Source of the DNA: Pararhizobium sp. IMCC3301
Lineage (GTDB): Bacteria; Pseudomonadota; Alphaproteobacteria; Rhizobiales; GCA-2746425
DNA: 64,000 bases
Direction: 5' to 3'
NCBI RefSeq assembly: GCF_030758315.1
Contig: NZ_CP132336.1
Location: 4,493,001-4,557,000 of the forward strand
Positions 8,350 through 17,972 of the stretch are shown one piece after another; position 1 is the stretch's first letter, and each line of letters begins with the position of its first letter. Below the pieces are notes generated by a model. That model was given only the letters and a program-made list of their open reading frames with translations, did not search any database and was not told where the DNA came from. The translations under genes were made by a program, and so were the position numbers.

Positions 8350-9387
8350 ATGAATACATCGATAACAGCACTTCCATTTGAAGACATCCGGGAATTGATC
8401 CGGTCGCTTCCAGGTCCCGTCACTGAAGCGGTGGAAGCGGTGCGCGCGCGCGACGCGACGCTGACAAAACCGGCAGGCTCGCTGGGTCGTCTGGAGGAAC
8501 TGGTTGAATGGCTGGCCGCCTGGCAGGGCAAGGCCCCTCCGGCGGTAACCCGGCCTTTGGTGGCGATCTTCGCCGGAAATCACGGGATTGCCGAGCTTGG
8601 CGTTTCGGCATTTCCGTCCAACGTCACCCAGCAGATGGTGGCAAATTTCGCAGCTGGCGGCGCAGCGATCAATCAGCTCTGCACGGCCAATAATCTCGGC
8701 CTGAAAGTGTTTGATCTGGCGCTTGATCTGCCGACACCGGACATCACGTTGAAAGATGCGTTCGATGAGAAGACCTGTGCTGCGACCATGGCTTTCGGCA
8801 TGGAAGCAATTGCCGGCGGCACAGATTTGCTGTGCATCGGTGAAATGGGCATTGCCAATACAACAGTCGCAGCGGCGATTTTTCATGCGCTGTATGGCGG
8901 CCGTCCGGAAGACTGGGTCGGTGCGGGAACCGGCGTCGATGCGGCAGGTCTGAAACGCAAGGCCGATGTGGTGCGCCGCGCTGTCGGCAGAGCCGGCGTC
9001 AGCAAAACCAACGGACTGGAAGCCTTGCGCCGCCTTGGCGGGCGCGAAATTGCCGCCATGTGCGGCGCCATGCTGGCAGCACGGGTTGAGCGCATTCCGG
9101 TCATAGTCGATGGATTTGTCGCAACAGCCTCTGCAGCGATCCTGCATTCAGTCAGTCCGGCATCAATTGATCACTGCCTGTTTTCCCATGTATCGGACGA
9201 GCAGGCCCATGCGGCGGTGCTGAAACGGCTGGGCAAACGGCCTCTGCTCGATCTGGGGATGCGGCTGGGCGAGGGCAGTGGTGCGGCACTTGCAGCAGGA
9301 ATTGTGAAATCGGCGGCAGCAGTGCATTCCGGAATGGCAACTTTTGATCAGGCCGGAGTGTCCGGCAGCGACGTTGAAACCGACTGA
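8350..9387 (+). CDS. cobT: Nicotinate-nucleotide--dimethylbenzimidazole phosphoribosyltransferase
   Basis: CobT activates the lower ligand dimethylbenzimidazole to alpha-ribazole phosphate using nicotinate mononucleotide. The 345-residue protein has the usual length. Recognisable are TKPAGSLGRLEELVEWLA near residue 38, the GGAAINQLC segment, CIGEMGIANTTVA (near 160) and the catalytic glutamate in RLGEGSGAA (E308). The gene is divergently arranged with cobS. Together the pair completes nucleotide-loop assembly; the corrin-ring genes are not in this window. Confidence 0.95.
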   Translation: MNTSITALPFEDIRELIRSLPGPVTEAVEAVRARDATLTKPAGSLGRLEELVEWLAAWQGKAPPAVTRPLVAIFAGNHGIAELGVSAFPSNVTQQMVANFAAGGAAINQLCTANNLGLKVFDLALDLPTPDITLKDAFDEKTCAATMAFGMEAIAGGTDLLCIGEMGIANTTVAAAIFHALYGGRPEDWVGAGTGVDAAGLKRKADVVRRAVGRAGVSKTNGLEALRRLGGREIAAMCGAMLAARVERIPVIVDGFVATASAAILHSVSPASIDHCLFSHVSDEQAHAAVLKRLGKRPLLDLGMRLGEGSGAALAAGIVKSAAAVHSGMATFDQAGVSGSDVETD

Positions 9388-9420
9388 TCCAGCCGGAAAA
9401 CCTGTTTCAGGAATGGTCAA

Positions 9421-9957
9421 TTGAAGATTCGGGATCTGCTGAAGGCTGCAATGTTCATTCTTGCCGTTGCAGTGCTGGTGGTCTGGCTGGATGATGAAAG
9501 CTGGGAGCCTTTGAATTCGGCAGTTCGGGTGGTTGATGGCGATTCGCTGGCTGTCGGCGGGCAAAAAATGCGACTTCTGGGGATCGATGCGCCGGAGCTG
9601 GATCAAACCTGTCTGCGCGCCGGCAGGGCCGTGCCATGCGGTCGTCTTGCCAGAGACCATCTGGCGCAACTGGTAGGCAAGGAAGCGTTGGCCTGCAGCG
9701 ATCGCGGTGTGGATAAACACGGCCGAACCCTTGCTGTATGCCGCTGGCAAAGCTCAGAGCAGCCGGGCAATGCAGCGCTGGTTGCTGCCGGCTCGCAAGC
9801 CTCGATCAATGCCCAGATGGTGCATGATGGCTGGGCTGTATCTTATGGCGACTACAAGGCTCTCGAGGTGCTGGCAGCGCTGGCGGGGCGCGGATTGTGG
9901 GAGCTGGACTTCGAGGTGCCGCAAGACTGGCGCCGCGACAACGGTATAGGACAATGA
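9421..9957 (+). CDS. Thermonuclease family protein (SNase-like), membrane-anchored or secreted
   Basis: A 178-residue protein with an N-terminal hydrophobic segment (about residues 8-22) and one staphylococcal-nuclease OB-fold domain. VVDGDSL and RLLGIDAPELDQ supply the calcium-binding and catalytic aspartate region typical of SNase, and GRTLAVC holds the catalytic arginine. The start is TTG at 9421. The stop overlaps the start of the next gene as ATGA (9954-9957), so the nuclease and the glycosylase-like protein are co-translated. Likely acts outside the cytoplasm; the biological role is not evident. Confidence 0.85.
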   Translation: MKIRDLLKAAMFILAVAVLVVWLDDESWEPLNSAVRVVDGDSLAVGGQKMRLLGIDAPELDQTCLRAGRAVPCGRLARDHLAQLVGKEALACSDRGVDKHGRTLAVCRWQSSEQPGNAALVAAGSQASINAQMVHDGWAVSYGDYKALEVLAALAGRGLWELDFEVPQDWRRDNGIGQ

Positions 9958-10604
9958 CCACAGCACCATTGCACAGCCTGGTCAAAGACATCCGGTCCTG
10001 CCGGATCTGCATTGAACGGCCATTGCGAAATCCGCTGCCACATACGCCAAAGCCGGTGCTCCAGGTGTCTGCGACCGCCAGAATATGCATTTGCGGCCAG
10101 GCGCCGGGGACGCGGGTCCACAAATCCGGCCAGCCCTTTACCGACCGGTCCGGCGACCGGCTGAGAGACTGGCTCGGGCTGGAGGCAACTGATTTCTATG
10201 ATTCGTCGAAAGTCGCCATTGTGCCGATGGGCTTCTGTTTTCCGGGACAGAACGCCAGCGGTTCCGATTTGCCACCCCGGCCTGAATGCCGGGCGAGCTG
10301 GCATGATCAGCTGTTTGCAGAAATGCCTCAGATCGAAATTCTGCTCGCTATCGGCCAATATGCCATTGCTTATCATCTTGGTCTCAGACGCAAAGCCAGT
10401 CTGACCGAAACCGTCAGTGCGTGGCGGGAATATTGGTATGATACTGAGCGGGATAACGCGGCACCGCGCATCATGCCGTTGCCGCATCCCTCGTGGAGAA
10501 ATAATGCGTGGCTCAAGCGCAATATCTGGTTTGAGCAGGAATTGTTGCCGGTGCTGCGCCAGGAAGTCACGCGCCTGACCGGCGAAGCCGATCTGCTGCC
10601 CTGA
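9954..10604 (+). CDS. Uracil-DNA glycosylase superfamily protein
   Basis: A 216-residue protein from ATG 9954; the longer open frame to 9897 lies inside the nuclease gene and is rejected. CICGQAPGTRVHKSG is the water-activating motif region of UDG-superfamily folds and LPHPSWRNNAW is the C-terminal DNA-intercalation motif. The SCRIC pair near residue 16 resembles the cysteines of iron-sulfur UDGs, but the full four-cysteine set was not confirmed. It might excise uracil or have another base specificity, or be a non-enzymatic relative. Confidence 0.8.
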   Translation: MTTAPLHSLVKDIRSCRICIERPLRNPLPHTPKPVLQVSATARICICGQAPGTRVHKSGQPFTDRSGDRLRDWLGLEATDFYDSSKVAIVPMGFCFPGQNASGSDLPPRPECRASWHDQLFAEMPQIEILLAIGQYAIAYHLGLRRKASLTETVSAWREYWYDTERDNAAPRIMPLPHPSWRNNAWLKRNIWFEQELLPVLRQEVTRLTGEADLLP

Positions 10605-10693
10605 TCCAGACCGGTTTTCAGTGCGAATGGCGCTGGAAGTGCCAGGGTGGTTCCTGTAAGAGGGGCACACATTGAAGCATCAATGAGGGCGAT

Positions 10694-11173
10694 ATGGACA
10701 GAATTGATCGCAGCATTCTGGCAATTCTGCAAAAGGACAGCACCGTGCCTGTTGCGGAAATCGGCAAACGTGTCGGCCTGTCAACAACCCCGTGTTGGCG
10801 GCGCATCCAGAAAATGGAAGAAGATGGCGTCATCAAGCGGCGTGTCGCCGTGCTCGATCCGGCTTTGGTCGGGGCAGGTGTGACGGTGTTTGTTTCAATC
10901 AGCACCAATCAGCACAGCAAGGAATGGTTGACGCGTTTTGCCGAAATCATCAGCGATTTTGCAGAAGTGGTCTCGTTTTACCGCATGAGCGGCCAGGTTG
11001 ATTATCTGTTGAAAGTGGTGGTGCCGGATATTGCGGCCTATGACAAATTCTATCAGAAACTGATTGCCAAGATCGACATTTCCGATGTCAGTTCCAGCTT
11101 CGCAATGGAAGAACTCAAAAACACCAGCATCTTGCCACTGGACTATATGTCTCTGGCAAAATCTAACAGCTAA
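10694..11173 (+). CDS. Lrp/AsnC family transcriptional regulator
   Basis: A 159-residue protein with an N-terminal winged helix (IDRSILAILQKDSTVPVAEI, then recognition helix LSTTPCWRRI, residues ~3-60) and a C-terminal RAM/AsnC ligand-binding domain with the GQVDYLLKV motif near residue 98. The start ATG 10694 is preceded by GAGGGCG. Such regulators sense amino acids and often control the adjacent or a distant amino-acid gene. No obvious target lies next to it, so its regulon cannot be inferred. It stands alone after the nuclease/UDG pair. Confidence 0.9.
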   Translation: MDRIDRSILAILQKDSTVPVAEIGKRVGLSTTPCWRRIQKMEEDGVIKRRVAVLDPALVGAGVTVFVSISTNQHSKEWLTRFAEIISDFAEVVSFYRMSGQVDYLLKVVVPDIAAYDKFYQKLIAKIDISDVSSSFAMEELKNTSILPLDYMSLAKSNS

Positions 11174-11251
11174 ACTGTCTCATTGGAATAATGACTCACG
11201 TCACCGGTCTATTACTTTCTTAGGTCGCGTTACACACGCGCCGATGCAGCT

Positions 11252-11977
11252 TTAGTAGGTTCTCAACAGCCCGACCAGTTTGCCCTGAACCTCGACCTGA
11301 TCCGGCCCGAAAATGCGGGTCTCATAGGCTGGATTGGCCGCTTCCAAAGCAATAGAGCCACCCTTTTTGCGAAGTCGCTTCAGGGTTGCTTCTTCATCGT
11401 CGATAAGTGCGACGACAATGTCGCCCGTTTCTGCTGTCATTCCTCTTTTGATGACAACGGTGTCGCCATCCAGAATGCCCGCCTCAATCATCGAATCGCC
11501 GCGCACTTCCAGAGCGAAATGCTCGCCCGAAGTCAGCATGTCGGCCGGGACGGGGATGGTATGGCTGTGGTTCTGAATCGCCGATATCGGCGTTCCTGCA
11601 GCAATTCTGCCCATCACAGGAATGGACACCGAGCGCCCGTCACCCTGCGCGCCTGCGGACTCACTGGCCGGGCGGACGGTTTCACGCTTCTTGCCAAGAC
11701 TGCCTTCAATCACACTTGGAGAGAAGCCCTTGCTTCTGGGCGCGGCAAGGCTCGGCGAAACCGATTCCGGTAATTTGATGATTTCCATGGCGCGCGCCCG
11801 ATTCGGCATGCGGCGCAAAAAACCGCGTTCCTCAAGTGCGACGATAAGCCGGTGAATCCCGGATTTCGACTTCAGATCCAGCGCAACCTTCATCTCGTCA
11901 AACGAAGGTGGAACGCCAGATTCTTTGAGGCGTTCGTGAATGAACATCAAAAGTTCATGTTGTTTGCGCGTCAGCAT
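11252..11977 (-). CDS. lexA: LexA SOS repressor/autoprotease
   Basis: LexA represses DNA-damage genes and self-cleaves when RecA is activated. The 241-residue protein starts at ATG 11977 ([17 protein letters not shown]); the longer open frame extends through the promoter and is rejected. It has the N-terminal winged helix, the cleavage bond A127-G128 in GRIAAGTP, the catalytic serine S162 in RGDSMIEAG and lysine K200 in ATLKRL. A perfect alphaproteobacterial SOS box (12069-12083) lies 92 bp upstream, so autoregulation is expected. In related genomes lexA follows moeA; here three plus-strand signalling genes separate them. Confidence 0.97.
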   Translation of the reverse strand: MLTRKQHELLMFIHERLKESGVPPSFDEMKVALDLKSKSGIHRLIVALEERGFLRRMPNRARAMEIIKLPESVSPSLAAPRSKGFSPSVIEGSLGKKRETVRPASESAGAQGDGRSVSIPVMGRIAAGTPISAIQNHSHTIPVPADMLTSGEHFALEVRGDSMIEAGILDGDTVVIKRGMTAETGDIVVALIDDEEATLKRLRKKGGSIALEAANPAYETRIFGPDQVEVQGKLVGLLRTY

Positions 11978-12511
11978 GTCAATCAATCCCGGGTTCTGAC
12001 TGTCCATAGTAGTCACAAGCGACATCACTATAGAAATCAGATGTGTACAAAGCATGAACACTGTAACTGTTCCTGTCTTGTTCCGCAAGGCGGAAATCCG
12101 AGACATAGAAGGAACATCTGCTCCGGTCGGAAACATTGCATGTAAACAGGACAGGACCTGTCGGCTCCGGATCGCAGCGGCAGGGCCACACCCGATGCGC
12201 CTGTTTGCGGATTACAGGCACCATTGCGTGGTTCTTGCCGGCAGTCAGGGCCATATCCGCATGGCGCACAGCACAGCCATTCATCGCGAACGCAAAATCG
12301 ATGAGTTGCATCCCTGATGCAACGCTCGGTCCTGAGCGCAGTCAGGATTCACACACTGGCGCCAGAACACTTTCACCGGATAGTCAGGTTAACTCGTTAA
12401 CAAAATCTCGTTGAAAGACCAATGCAAAAGAAGCTCCATAAACGTTTTGCGTAATTCTTAATCTTTGTAATTTATTGGGATTTTAATCTCTATTGATTGG
12501 TTGGGGTCGCA
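11978..12511. other. lexA / histidine kinase intergenic region
   Basis: 534 bp of divergent promoter DNA. It holds the lexA SOS box, and a palindromic pair GTTAAC-TC-GTTAAC at 12388-12401 in the AT-rich part before the kinase. From 12400 to 12500 the DNA is strikingly AT-rich compared with its surroundings. No convincing gene was found; the short open frames here lack family resemblance. Confidence 0.5.
12069..12083 (-). promoter_or_regulatory. LexA-binding SOS box upstream of lexA
   Basis: GTTC-CTGTCTT-GTTC on the plus strand (GAAC-N7-GAAC on the lexA strand) is an exact match to the alphaproteobacterial SOS box, a direct repeat of GTTC spaced by 7 bp. It sits 92 bp upstream of the lexA start codon, which fits repression of its own promoter. 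Confidence 0.85.
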
Positions 12512-14554
12512 ATGACAGTTTCCGATACACACCCAGACACCGGGATGGTGGGTCTGGAGGGCGCACAATTCTTGTCCGAGCGATCGGAAGAGGCCGGGTT
12601 CAGGCCGTTGTTGTTCGGGCTTGCGGCAAAGATCGCCCTTTGGACGACCTTGTGTGGAGCAATCATCGCCGCCGGTACAGTCTTCTTCATGTATCAAGGC
12701 GCAGTCGACGCCTTGGTCGAGCGCGAACAGTTCCGCCTTTCGTCCTCAATCAACACCACCGCCAGTCGTTTCGCATCGCGGACCGAATTCGCCAGCCGGG
12801 ATACCTTGTTTTTGTCTCAAACCCTTCCAGTTGAAGGGATTGTCCGCGCGCAGTTGAACGGCGGCATCGACCCGGAAACCGATCTCAGCGAAGCCGAGTG
12901 GACCCGGCGCCTCGCGGCGCTTTTCGAGGTGCTTCTGGAAAACCGGCCTGCCTACTTTCGGCTGCGCTATATCAAGATCGCCGATGGCGGGCACGAAGTT
13001 GTCCGCGTCGAGCGCCCCACGAACGGCATGATCTTGCGCACGCCGACGGCCCAGTTGCAGGAGAAGGGTCAGGAACCCTTCTTCAGGGAAGCCGCAAAGC
13101 TGACAGACGGTGCCGTGTACATGTCAGATTTCGAACTCGACCGGGATTTTGGCAGGATTGTCGAACCCTATCGCCCGGTTGTTCGTACCGCGGCACCGGT
13201 TTTTGATGACGCAGGCATCCTGCGTGGAGAACTGGTCGTCAATGTAGACGCGACCTATTGGTTTGACCTTCTCCAGGAAACCCTTGGCGCGGACGAGCAG
13301 CTTATGATTGCGAATCAAAACGGCGATTTTCTTGTCCATCCCGATCCGGCGCTGCCCTTTGGCTTCGATCGCGGTGAACGACAGCTCATGCAGGACCATA
13401 TGCCTCATCTGTCCGGCTTGTTCAGCGATAAGGCGCAATCATACTCCACCAGTGTTCGAACCGTCCGCGGCGAGGAACTCGCCTTCGCCAGGCGCGTATC
13501 CTTCGGCAAGGCGGAGGCGGATCGATACATTGTCATGGTGGCGACTCTGGACGGGGCGGCACTATTCCAGCGCATCAATTCCCTACGCTATTCTACGGTG
13601 CTCCTCGCGCTGGTTCTTATAATTGCCGTTGGTATCGTCGCCGTATTGCTGGCGCGCATCATCATCCGGCCGCTTCGCGATTTGACGGTCGCAGCGACAA
13701 ATATTGCAGCCGGGGCGCGGGACTTCGATCTGCGCAAAGCAGTTCACCGCAAAGACGAAACCGGCGCGCTGGCGCGTGCTTTCGAGGAGATGGTCGCAGG
13801 GATCATGAGGCGCGAACTTGACCTCAAGGCGAAGACTGAGGAATTGTCAAGATCCAACCAGGAATTGTCGCAGTTTGCCTACATCGCTTCGCATGACCTG
13901 CAGGAGCCACTCCGGATGGTCAGCAGCTATCTGGGCCTGCTGTCGCGACGTTATAGCGGCAAGCTCGACACGGAAGCCGACGAGTTTATCGGCTTTGCCG
14001 TTGACGGTGCCGTGCGCATGAAATGTCTGATAAACGACCTTCTGGCCTATTCGCGGGTCAGCAACCGCCCGTTGAATCGGGAAATGATCGATACCGGCCA
14101 AGTCGTCCAGTCCGCATTGCAGGCACTCAGCGAGCGCCTTGCCGAGTGCGATGGCAAAATTGATGTCGGGCCACTTCCGGTGATTGAGGCCGATTCGGTG
14201 CAGATGGAGCGGCTGTTCACCAATCTTATAGAAAATGCCATCAAGTACCGCAGCGAATTGCCACCGCAGGTGAGTGTCGCCGCAGAATTCAAAGGCGACT
14301 TCTGGGAGTTTGCTATTTCCGACAACGGCCTCGGCATTGCACCCGAGTTCAGGGAAAAGGTCTTCGTGATTTTTACGCGCTTACACAGTCGGGACAAATA
14401 TCAGGGTACCGGAATCGGACTGGCATCGTGCAAGCGTATCGTTGAACGTCACGGCGGCACAATTTGGATCGACCCGGCACCCGAAGATGGCACGACCTTT
14501 CGCTTCACGCTTCCGGCGCTTCAACATTTGGAGAAAAGAGACAATGGCGAATAG
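12512..14554 (+). CDS. Sensor histidine kinase with periplasmic sensor, HAMP, HisKA and HATPase domains
   Basis: The 680-residue protein starts at ATG 12512 with TTGGGG just upstream (a TTG at 12497 is possible). Order: TM1 at ~38-60; a periplasmic Cache-like sensor up to ~358, with the conserved-looking [21 protein letters not shown]2 at ~361-383; HAMP to ~435; a coiled coil; HisKA with phospho-acceptor H461 in [11 protein letters not shown]; and the HATPase_c domain with N, G1 and G2 boxes ([19 protein letters not shown]). The kinase core resembles phytochrome-type kinases that pair with single-domain Rcp1-like regulators, exactly what follows. It overlaps the regulator gene by 11 bp. The cassette lies inside the ancestral moeA-lexA interval. 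Confidence 0.92.
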   Translation: MTVSDTHPDTGMVGLEGAQFLSERSEEAGFRPLLFGLAAKIALWTTLCGAIIAAGTVFFMYQGAVDALVEREQFRLSSSINTTASRFASRTEFASRDTLFLSQTLPVEGIVRAQLNGGIDPETDLSEAEWTRRLAALFEVLLENRPAYFRLRYIKIADGGHEVVRVERPTNGMILRTPTAQLQEKGQEPFFREAAKLTDGAVYMSDFELDRDFGRIVEPYRPVVRTAAPVFDDAGILRGELVVNVDATYWFDLLQETLGADEQLMIANQNGDFLVHPDPALPFGFDRGERQLMQDHMPHLSGLFSDKAQSYSTSVRTVRGEELAFARRVSFGKAEADRYIVMVATLDGAALFQRINSLRYSTVLLALVLIIAVGIVAVLLARIIIRPLRDLTVAATNIAAGARDFDLRKAVHRKDETGALARAFEEMVAGIMRRELDLKAKTEELSRSNQELSQFAYIASHDLQEPLRMVSSYLGLLSRRYSGKLDTEADEFIGFAVDGAVRMKCLINDLLAYSRVSNRPLNREMIDTGQVVQSALQALSERLAECDGKIDVGPLPVIEADSVQMERLFTNLIENAIKYRSELPPQVSVAAEFKGDFWEFAISDNGLGIAPEFREKVFVIFTRLHSRDKYQGTGIGLASCKRIVERHGGTIWIDPAPEDGTTFRFTLPALQHLEKRDNGE

Positions 14555-14984
14555 CATTGTAGGACGTGCGATCGAGATACTCTTGGTCGAAGACAATCCG
14601 GCAGATGTCCGTCTGACGGTGGAAGGCTTCAAAGAGGCAAGGATAGCAACCAATCTTAGTGTTGTGATGGACGGTAAAAAAGCACTGGACTTCCTGTATC
14701 GCCGGGGGGAATACAGCGACGCACCGAGGCCTGATGTCATCCTGCTCGACCTCAACCTGCCGGGTGTCGATGGCCGCTCCATCCTCAAGGAGATCAAGAA
14801 CGATCAGGTCTTGAAAGTGATCCCGGTCGTTGTACTCACATCGTCGGAAGCAGAAACTGATATTGTCAGGGCGTATGAATCCTACGCCAACTCATTTGTT
14901 TCAAAGCCTATCGATTTCGAAGGGTTTATGAGCGTCGTTCACTCCATCGAAAACTTCTGGTTTACCGTCGTGAAACTTCCGTGA
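14544..14984 (+). CDS. Single-domain response regulator (Rcp1-like)
   Basis: A 146-residue stand-alone REC domain. ATG 14544 is chosen because [20 protein letters not shown] gives the canonical family start; upstream sequence is kinase coding DNA. The acidic pocket is E16/D17, the phospho-acceptor D69 in [10 protein letters not shown], the switch T/S at LTSSE (~99-101) and the invariant lysine K121 in FVSKPIDF. It has no output domain, so it probably acts by protein contact, with the REC-GGDEF-EAL protein encoded 27 bp downstream the obvious partner. SD AGAGAC precedes the start inside the kinase 3' end. Confidence 0.92.
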   Translation: MANSIVGRAIEILLVEDNPADVRLTVEGFKEARIATNLSVVMDGKKALDFLYRRGEYSDAPRPDVILLDLNLPGVDGRSILKEIKNDQVLKVIPVVVLTSSEAETDIVRAYESYANSFVSKPIDFEGFMSVVHSIENFWFTVVKLP

Positions 14985-15011
14985 GCGCAAACCAATTCAG
15001 CGGAGCGGAAA

Positions 15012-16802
15012 ATGTCAAGTTTTGACGGCACCCAACTTGACATTCTCCTGGTTGAAGACAATCCGGGTGATCGGCGGCTCGCCGAGATCGCATTGCGGGA
15101 GGCCGCGACTGAGGGTGACATGCGCATTGACATCCAGTCGGTTGGCACTCTCGCCGACTGCATTGCCCGGCTGGCCGACTCCGCCAACCGCTTCGACGCG
15201 GTGCTGCTTGACCTCGGGCTGCCCGACGCTACGGGGCTTGATGGTCTGCGCGCCGCGCGCGCCACTCTCCCAGAAGTGCCGATCATTGTGCTCACCGGGA
15301 ATTCGGATATCACCACGGCGACCGAGGCGCTCAATTTCGGCGCCTGCGACTACCTCGACAAGGCCGAAGTTCAATCGCGACCTTTGCTGCGGGCGATCCG
15401 CTACGCCATCGAACGCAAAAAGAGCGAGATTGCCCTAATCCACCTCGCGCGCACCGATCCCTTGACCGGCCTCCTTAATCGCCGCGCTTTTTTTGAGGAA
15501 GTCGAACGGGCGCGACGCAATGCTCGCCGTACGGGCCTCGACTGCGCGGTGATTATGTTCGACGTTGATCGCTTCAAGGAGGTCAATGATCTTTATGGCC
15601 ACAAGGCCGGAGACACCCTGCTTATCGCGATTGCCGACAGCCTGCGCGCTCAACTGCGTGACACCGACAGCATCGCCCGCGTCGGCGGCGATGAATTTGC
15701 GGTTCTTGCCACCCACCTGAATGGTGCGGATGGCGCCATCGACGCCGCCGAGAAAATTTCCACCACGGTGCGGGCGATTACCACCTTCGGTCGGACAAAT
15801 CTGGAAGCCACGGTCAGCATCGGGATTGCCGTTTTTCCAACGGTAGACACCGATGCAGACGCCGACATGCTGCTTACCCACGCCGACGTCGCAATGTACA
15901 AGTCGAAGGCTACCAAAAGAGGCTCGATAAGTTTTTATGACAACGATATGGATGCCAGGGTCAAGGTGCAACATGAGCTGAAGCGCCGCATGTCGGGTGA
16001 TATCGCCGCCGACCGGTTCTTTCTCCACTATCAGCCGATCGTTGATGCGAAGACGCATGAGTTAATCGGCGTCGAGGCACTTGCCCGCTGGCGCGACGCG
16101 GACGGCCAGTTCATTCCTCCTGTGGATTTCATTCCGTTGGCAGAGGAATCCGGCCTGATTTCGCAGCTCAGCACACAACTTCTCGCCCAGGCATGCGCCA
16201 ACATTCTTCGATGGCAGAATGCCGGTCTGCCTGCCGTTGGCGTTTCGCTGAACATTTCGCCCATTGAGTGCCGCAGTCCAACCTTCGCTCTGCGGCTGAT
16301 TGCAGTGATCGAGAAGTCCGGCATATCGCCAGAATTGATCAATATCGAGCTTACCGAGTCGAGCATCATTCAGGATATTGAAATGACGAAGCGGAATCTG
16401 GACTTTTTGAAGACGTATGGCGTCGGCATCCACGTCGACGATTTCGGAACAGGCTATTCATCGCTGTCCATATTGAAGGATTTGCCGCTCGACGTGCTCA
16501 AGATTGACCGCAGTTTTGTCAATGATCTCGATAAAGAAGGCGGTGCCGAGCCGATTGTCCAAGCGGTTGTCGAACTCGCCCGCAAGCTCAATCTCAAGAT
16601 TGTCGCCGAAGGTGTGGAAACTGAGGAGCAGGCGGCTATCCTCGCAAGTATCGGCGTGGACCATCTCCAGGGTTACTACTTTTCGCGACCGGTGGACGCG
16701 GAACAACTTACGACACTCTGGACGCGCAAGCTCAGTGACGCAGCGGGAGAATCTCCACAATTGATCCAGAGTCCGTCTGTGGAGCAAAAGGTGGCCGTTT
16801 GA
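15012..16802 (+). CDS. REC-GGDEF-EAL protein (bifunctional cyclic-di-GMP enzyme)
   Basis: 596 residues: a REC domain (1-~125; LLVEDNPGD, phospho-acceptor in VLLDLGLPD), a diguanylate cyclase domain with intact RVGGDEFAV and an intact inhibitory I-site RDTD five residues ahead of it, and a phosphodiesterase domain with EALARW, NIELTES, DDFGTGYSS, KIDRSF and EGVET all present. Both activities are therefore possible, and the balance may be set by phosphorylation of the REC domain by the upstream kinase. The last ~23 residues (after LWTRKL) are encoded opposite the 3' end of moeA, an overlap of 71 bp. This suggests the original stop was lost at insertion. Confidence 0.93.
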   Translation: MSSFDGTQLDILLVEDNPGDRRLAEIALREAATEGDMRIDIQSVGTLADCIARLADSANRFDAVLLDLGLPDATGLDGLRAARATLPEVPIIVLTGNSDITTATEALNFGACDYLDKAEVQSRPLLRAIRYAIERKKSEIALIHLARTDPLTGLLNRRAFFEEVERARRNARRTGLDCAVIMFDVDRFKEVNDLYGHKAGDTLLIAIADSLRAQLRDTDSIARVGGDEFAVLATHLNGADGAIDAAEKISTTVRAITTFGRTNLEATVSIGIAVFPTVDTDADADMLLTHADVAMYKSKATKRGSISFYDNDMDARVKVQHELKRRMSGDIAADRFFLHYQPIVDAKTHELIGVEALARWRDADGQFIPPVDFIPLAEESGLISQLSTQLLAQACANILRWQNAGLPAVGVSLNISPIECRSPTFALRLIAVIEKSGISPELINIELTESSIIQDIEMTKRNLDFLKTYGVGIHVDDFGTGYSSLSILKDLPLDVLKIDRSFVNDLDKEGGAEPIVQAVVELARKLNLKIVAEGVETEEQAAILASIGVDHLQGYYFSRPVDAEQLTTLWTRKLSDAAGESPQLIQSPSVEQKVAV

Positions 16803-17955
16803 TCAGGCAGTCCGCTCTGGCGAAATTTGCCAGCATCGAACTGTCCTGGCGTCCGAGCGGGCGCACCCCGGGAAGCGCATCAGAATTGTCGGTCTCCTGC
16901 AGAACCGCCCGCAGATAATCTTCGCGCTGGTCATTGGCCGGCAACGGTTCCAGCAATCTGGCAGTGCGGAAAGGCATTGTGGTGGGCAAGCCGAGCCATT
17001 GCTTCATCAAAGGTGCAAGAAACAGTTCCGCACACACCATGCTGGACACCGGATTGCCTGGAAATCCGAGAAACACCATATTGCCGACAGTGCCGAACAT
17101 CAGGGGTTTGCCGGGGCGCATGGCAATTTTCCAGAAAGCAAGTTGCAGCCCGGCGCTCTGAAAAGCCTGCTGAACCAGGTCGTGGGTTCCCACCGAGGCG
17201 CCGCCAAGCGTGATGATTGCGTCACAGTGTTCGGCCTGTGCGCGTTTCAACCCATCCAGCAGATCCGCCTCAGTATCCTTGGCAATGCCAAGATCGACCG
17301 GATATCCGCCCAGTTCGGAAATCCGCGCCGCAATACCGAAATTATTTGAGGCAACAATCTGATCAGGGCCGATGGTGCTTCCCGGCATTGCCAGTTCATC
17401 GCCCGTTGCCAGAACAGCAATGCGCGGTTTTCGGATAACACACACCTTTGCGTGGTTCATGCTGGCAAGCAGGGCCATATCTGCTGAGCGCAGAATTTGC
17501 CGGGCAGGGATCAGAACATCGCCCAGCGTGAAATCCAGGCCTGCGGCGCGCACATAGGCGCCCGGTTGCGGAATCTCCAGCGGGCGGATCTCTGTGTTTT
17601 CCGCCTGTTCCGCCCGTTCCGCATCTTCCTGAATGAGGATCGTGTCTGCGCCAACAGGCAGCGGTGCGCCGGTGAAAATACGCACGGCCTGGTGTGGCAG
17701 CAGCCTGCTTTTAAATCCGTGTCCGGCCGGCGCTTCGCCGACCACGGTCAATGATTTGTTCAAGGCCAGATCCGCATGGCGTACCGCATAGCCATCCATG
17801 GCCGAGCTGGAGAAGGGCGGCTGTGTCCGCTGCGCGGCCAGGGCATCGGCATTGACCCGCAAATGCGCCTCGCTCAGAGGAACAATTTCGGCCGGCAGGG
17901 TTGAACTGCCATCCAGGATCAACTGTCTGGCCTCGGCAACGGGAAGAAGTGACAT
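16732..17955 (-). CDS. moeA: Molybdopterin molybdenumtransferase
   Basis: MoeA inserts molybdate into adenylated molybdopterin. The 407-residue protein has PPFSSSAMDGYAVR near residue 46, the LATGDELAMPG motif, TLGGASVGTHD and PGKPLMFG/PGNPVSSM in the MoCF domain, and the usual beta-barrel domain IV at the C-terminus, so it is complete. It is the last gene of the trpD-trpC-moaC-moeA transcript, 17 bp after moaC. Its final 71 bp overlap the convergent GGDEF-EAL gene. Confidence 0.95.
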   Translation of the reverse strand: MSLLPVAEARQLILDGSSTLPAEIVPLSEAHLRVNADALAAQRTQPPFSSSAMDGYAVRHADLALNKSLTVVGEAPAGHGFKSRLLPHQAVRIFTGAPLPVGADTILIQEDAERAEQAENTEIRPLEIPQPGAYVRAAGLDFTLGDVLIPARQILRSADMALLASMNHAKVCVIRKPRIAVLATGDELAMPGSTIGPDQIVASNNFGIAARISELGGYPVDLGIAKDTEADLLDGLKRAQAEHCDAIITLGGASVGTHDLVQQAFQSAGLQLAFWKIAMRPGKPLMFGTVGNMVFLGFPGNPVSSMVCAELFLAPLMKQWLGLPTTMPFRTARLLEPLPANDQREDYLRAVLQETDNSDALPGVRPLGRQDSSMLANFARADCLIKRPPFAPQTDSGSIVEILPLRH

Positions 17956-17972
17956 TCTGAACTCCAGCTCTG

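Noticed and set aside
11978-12136. N-terminal extension of LexA
   Set aside because: It covers the SOS box and promoter, and the family start MLTRKQ begins at 11977.
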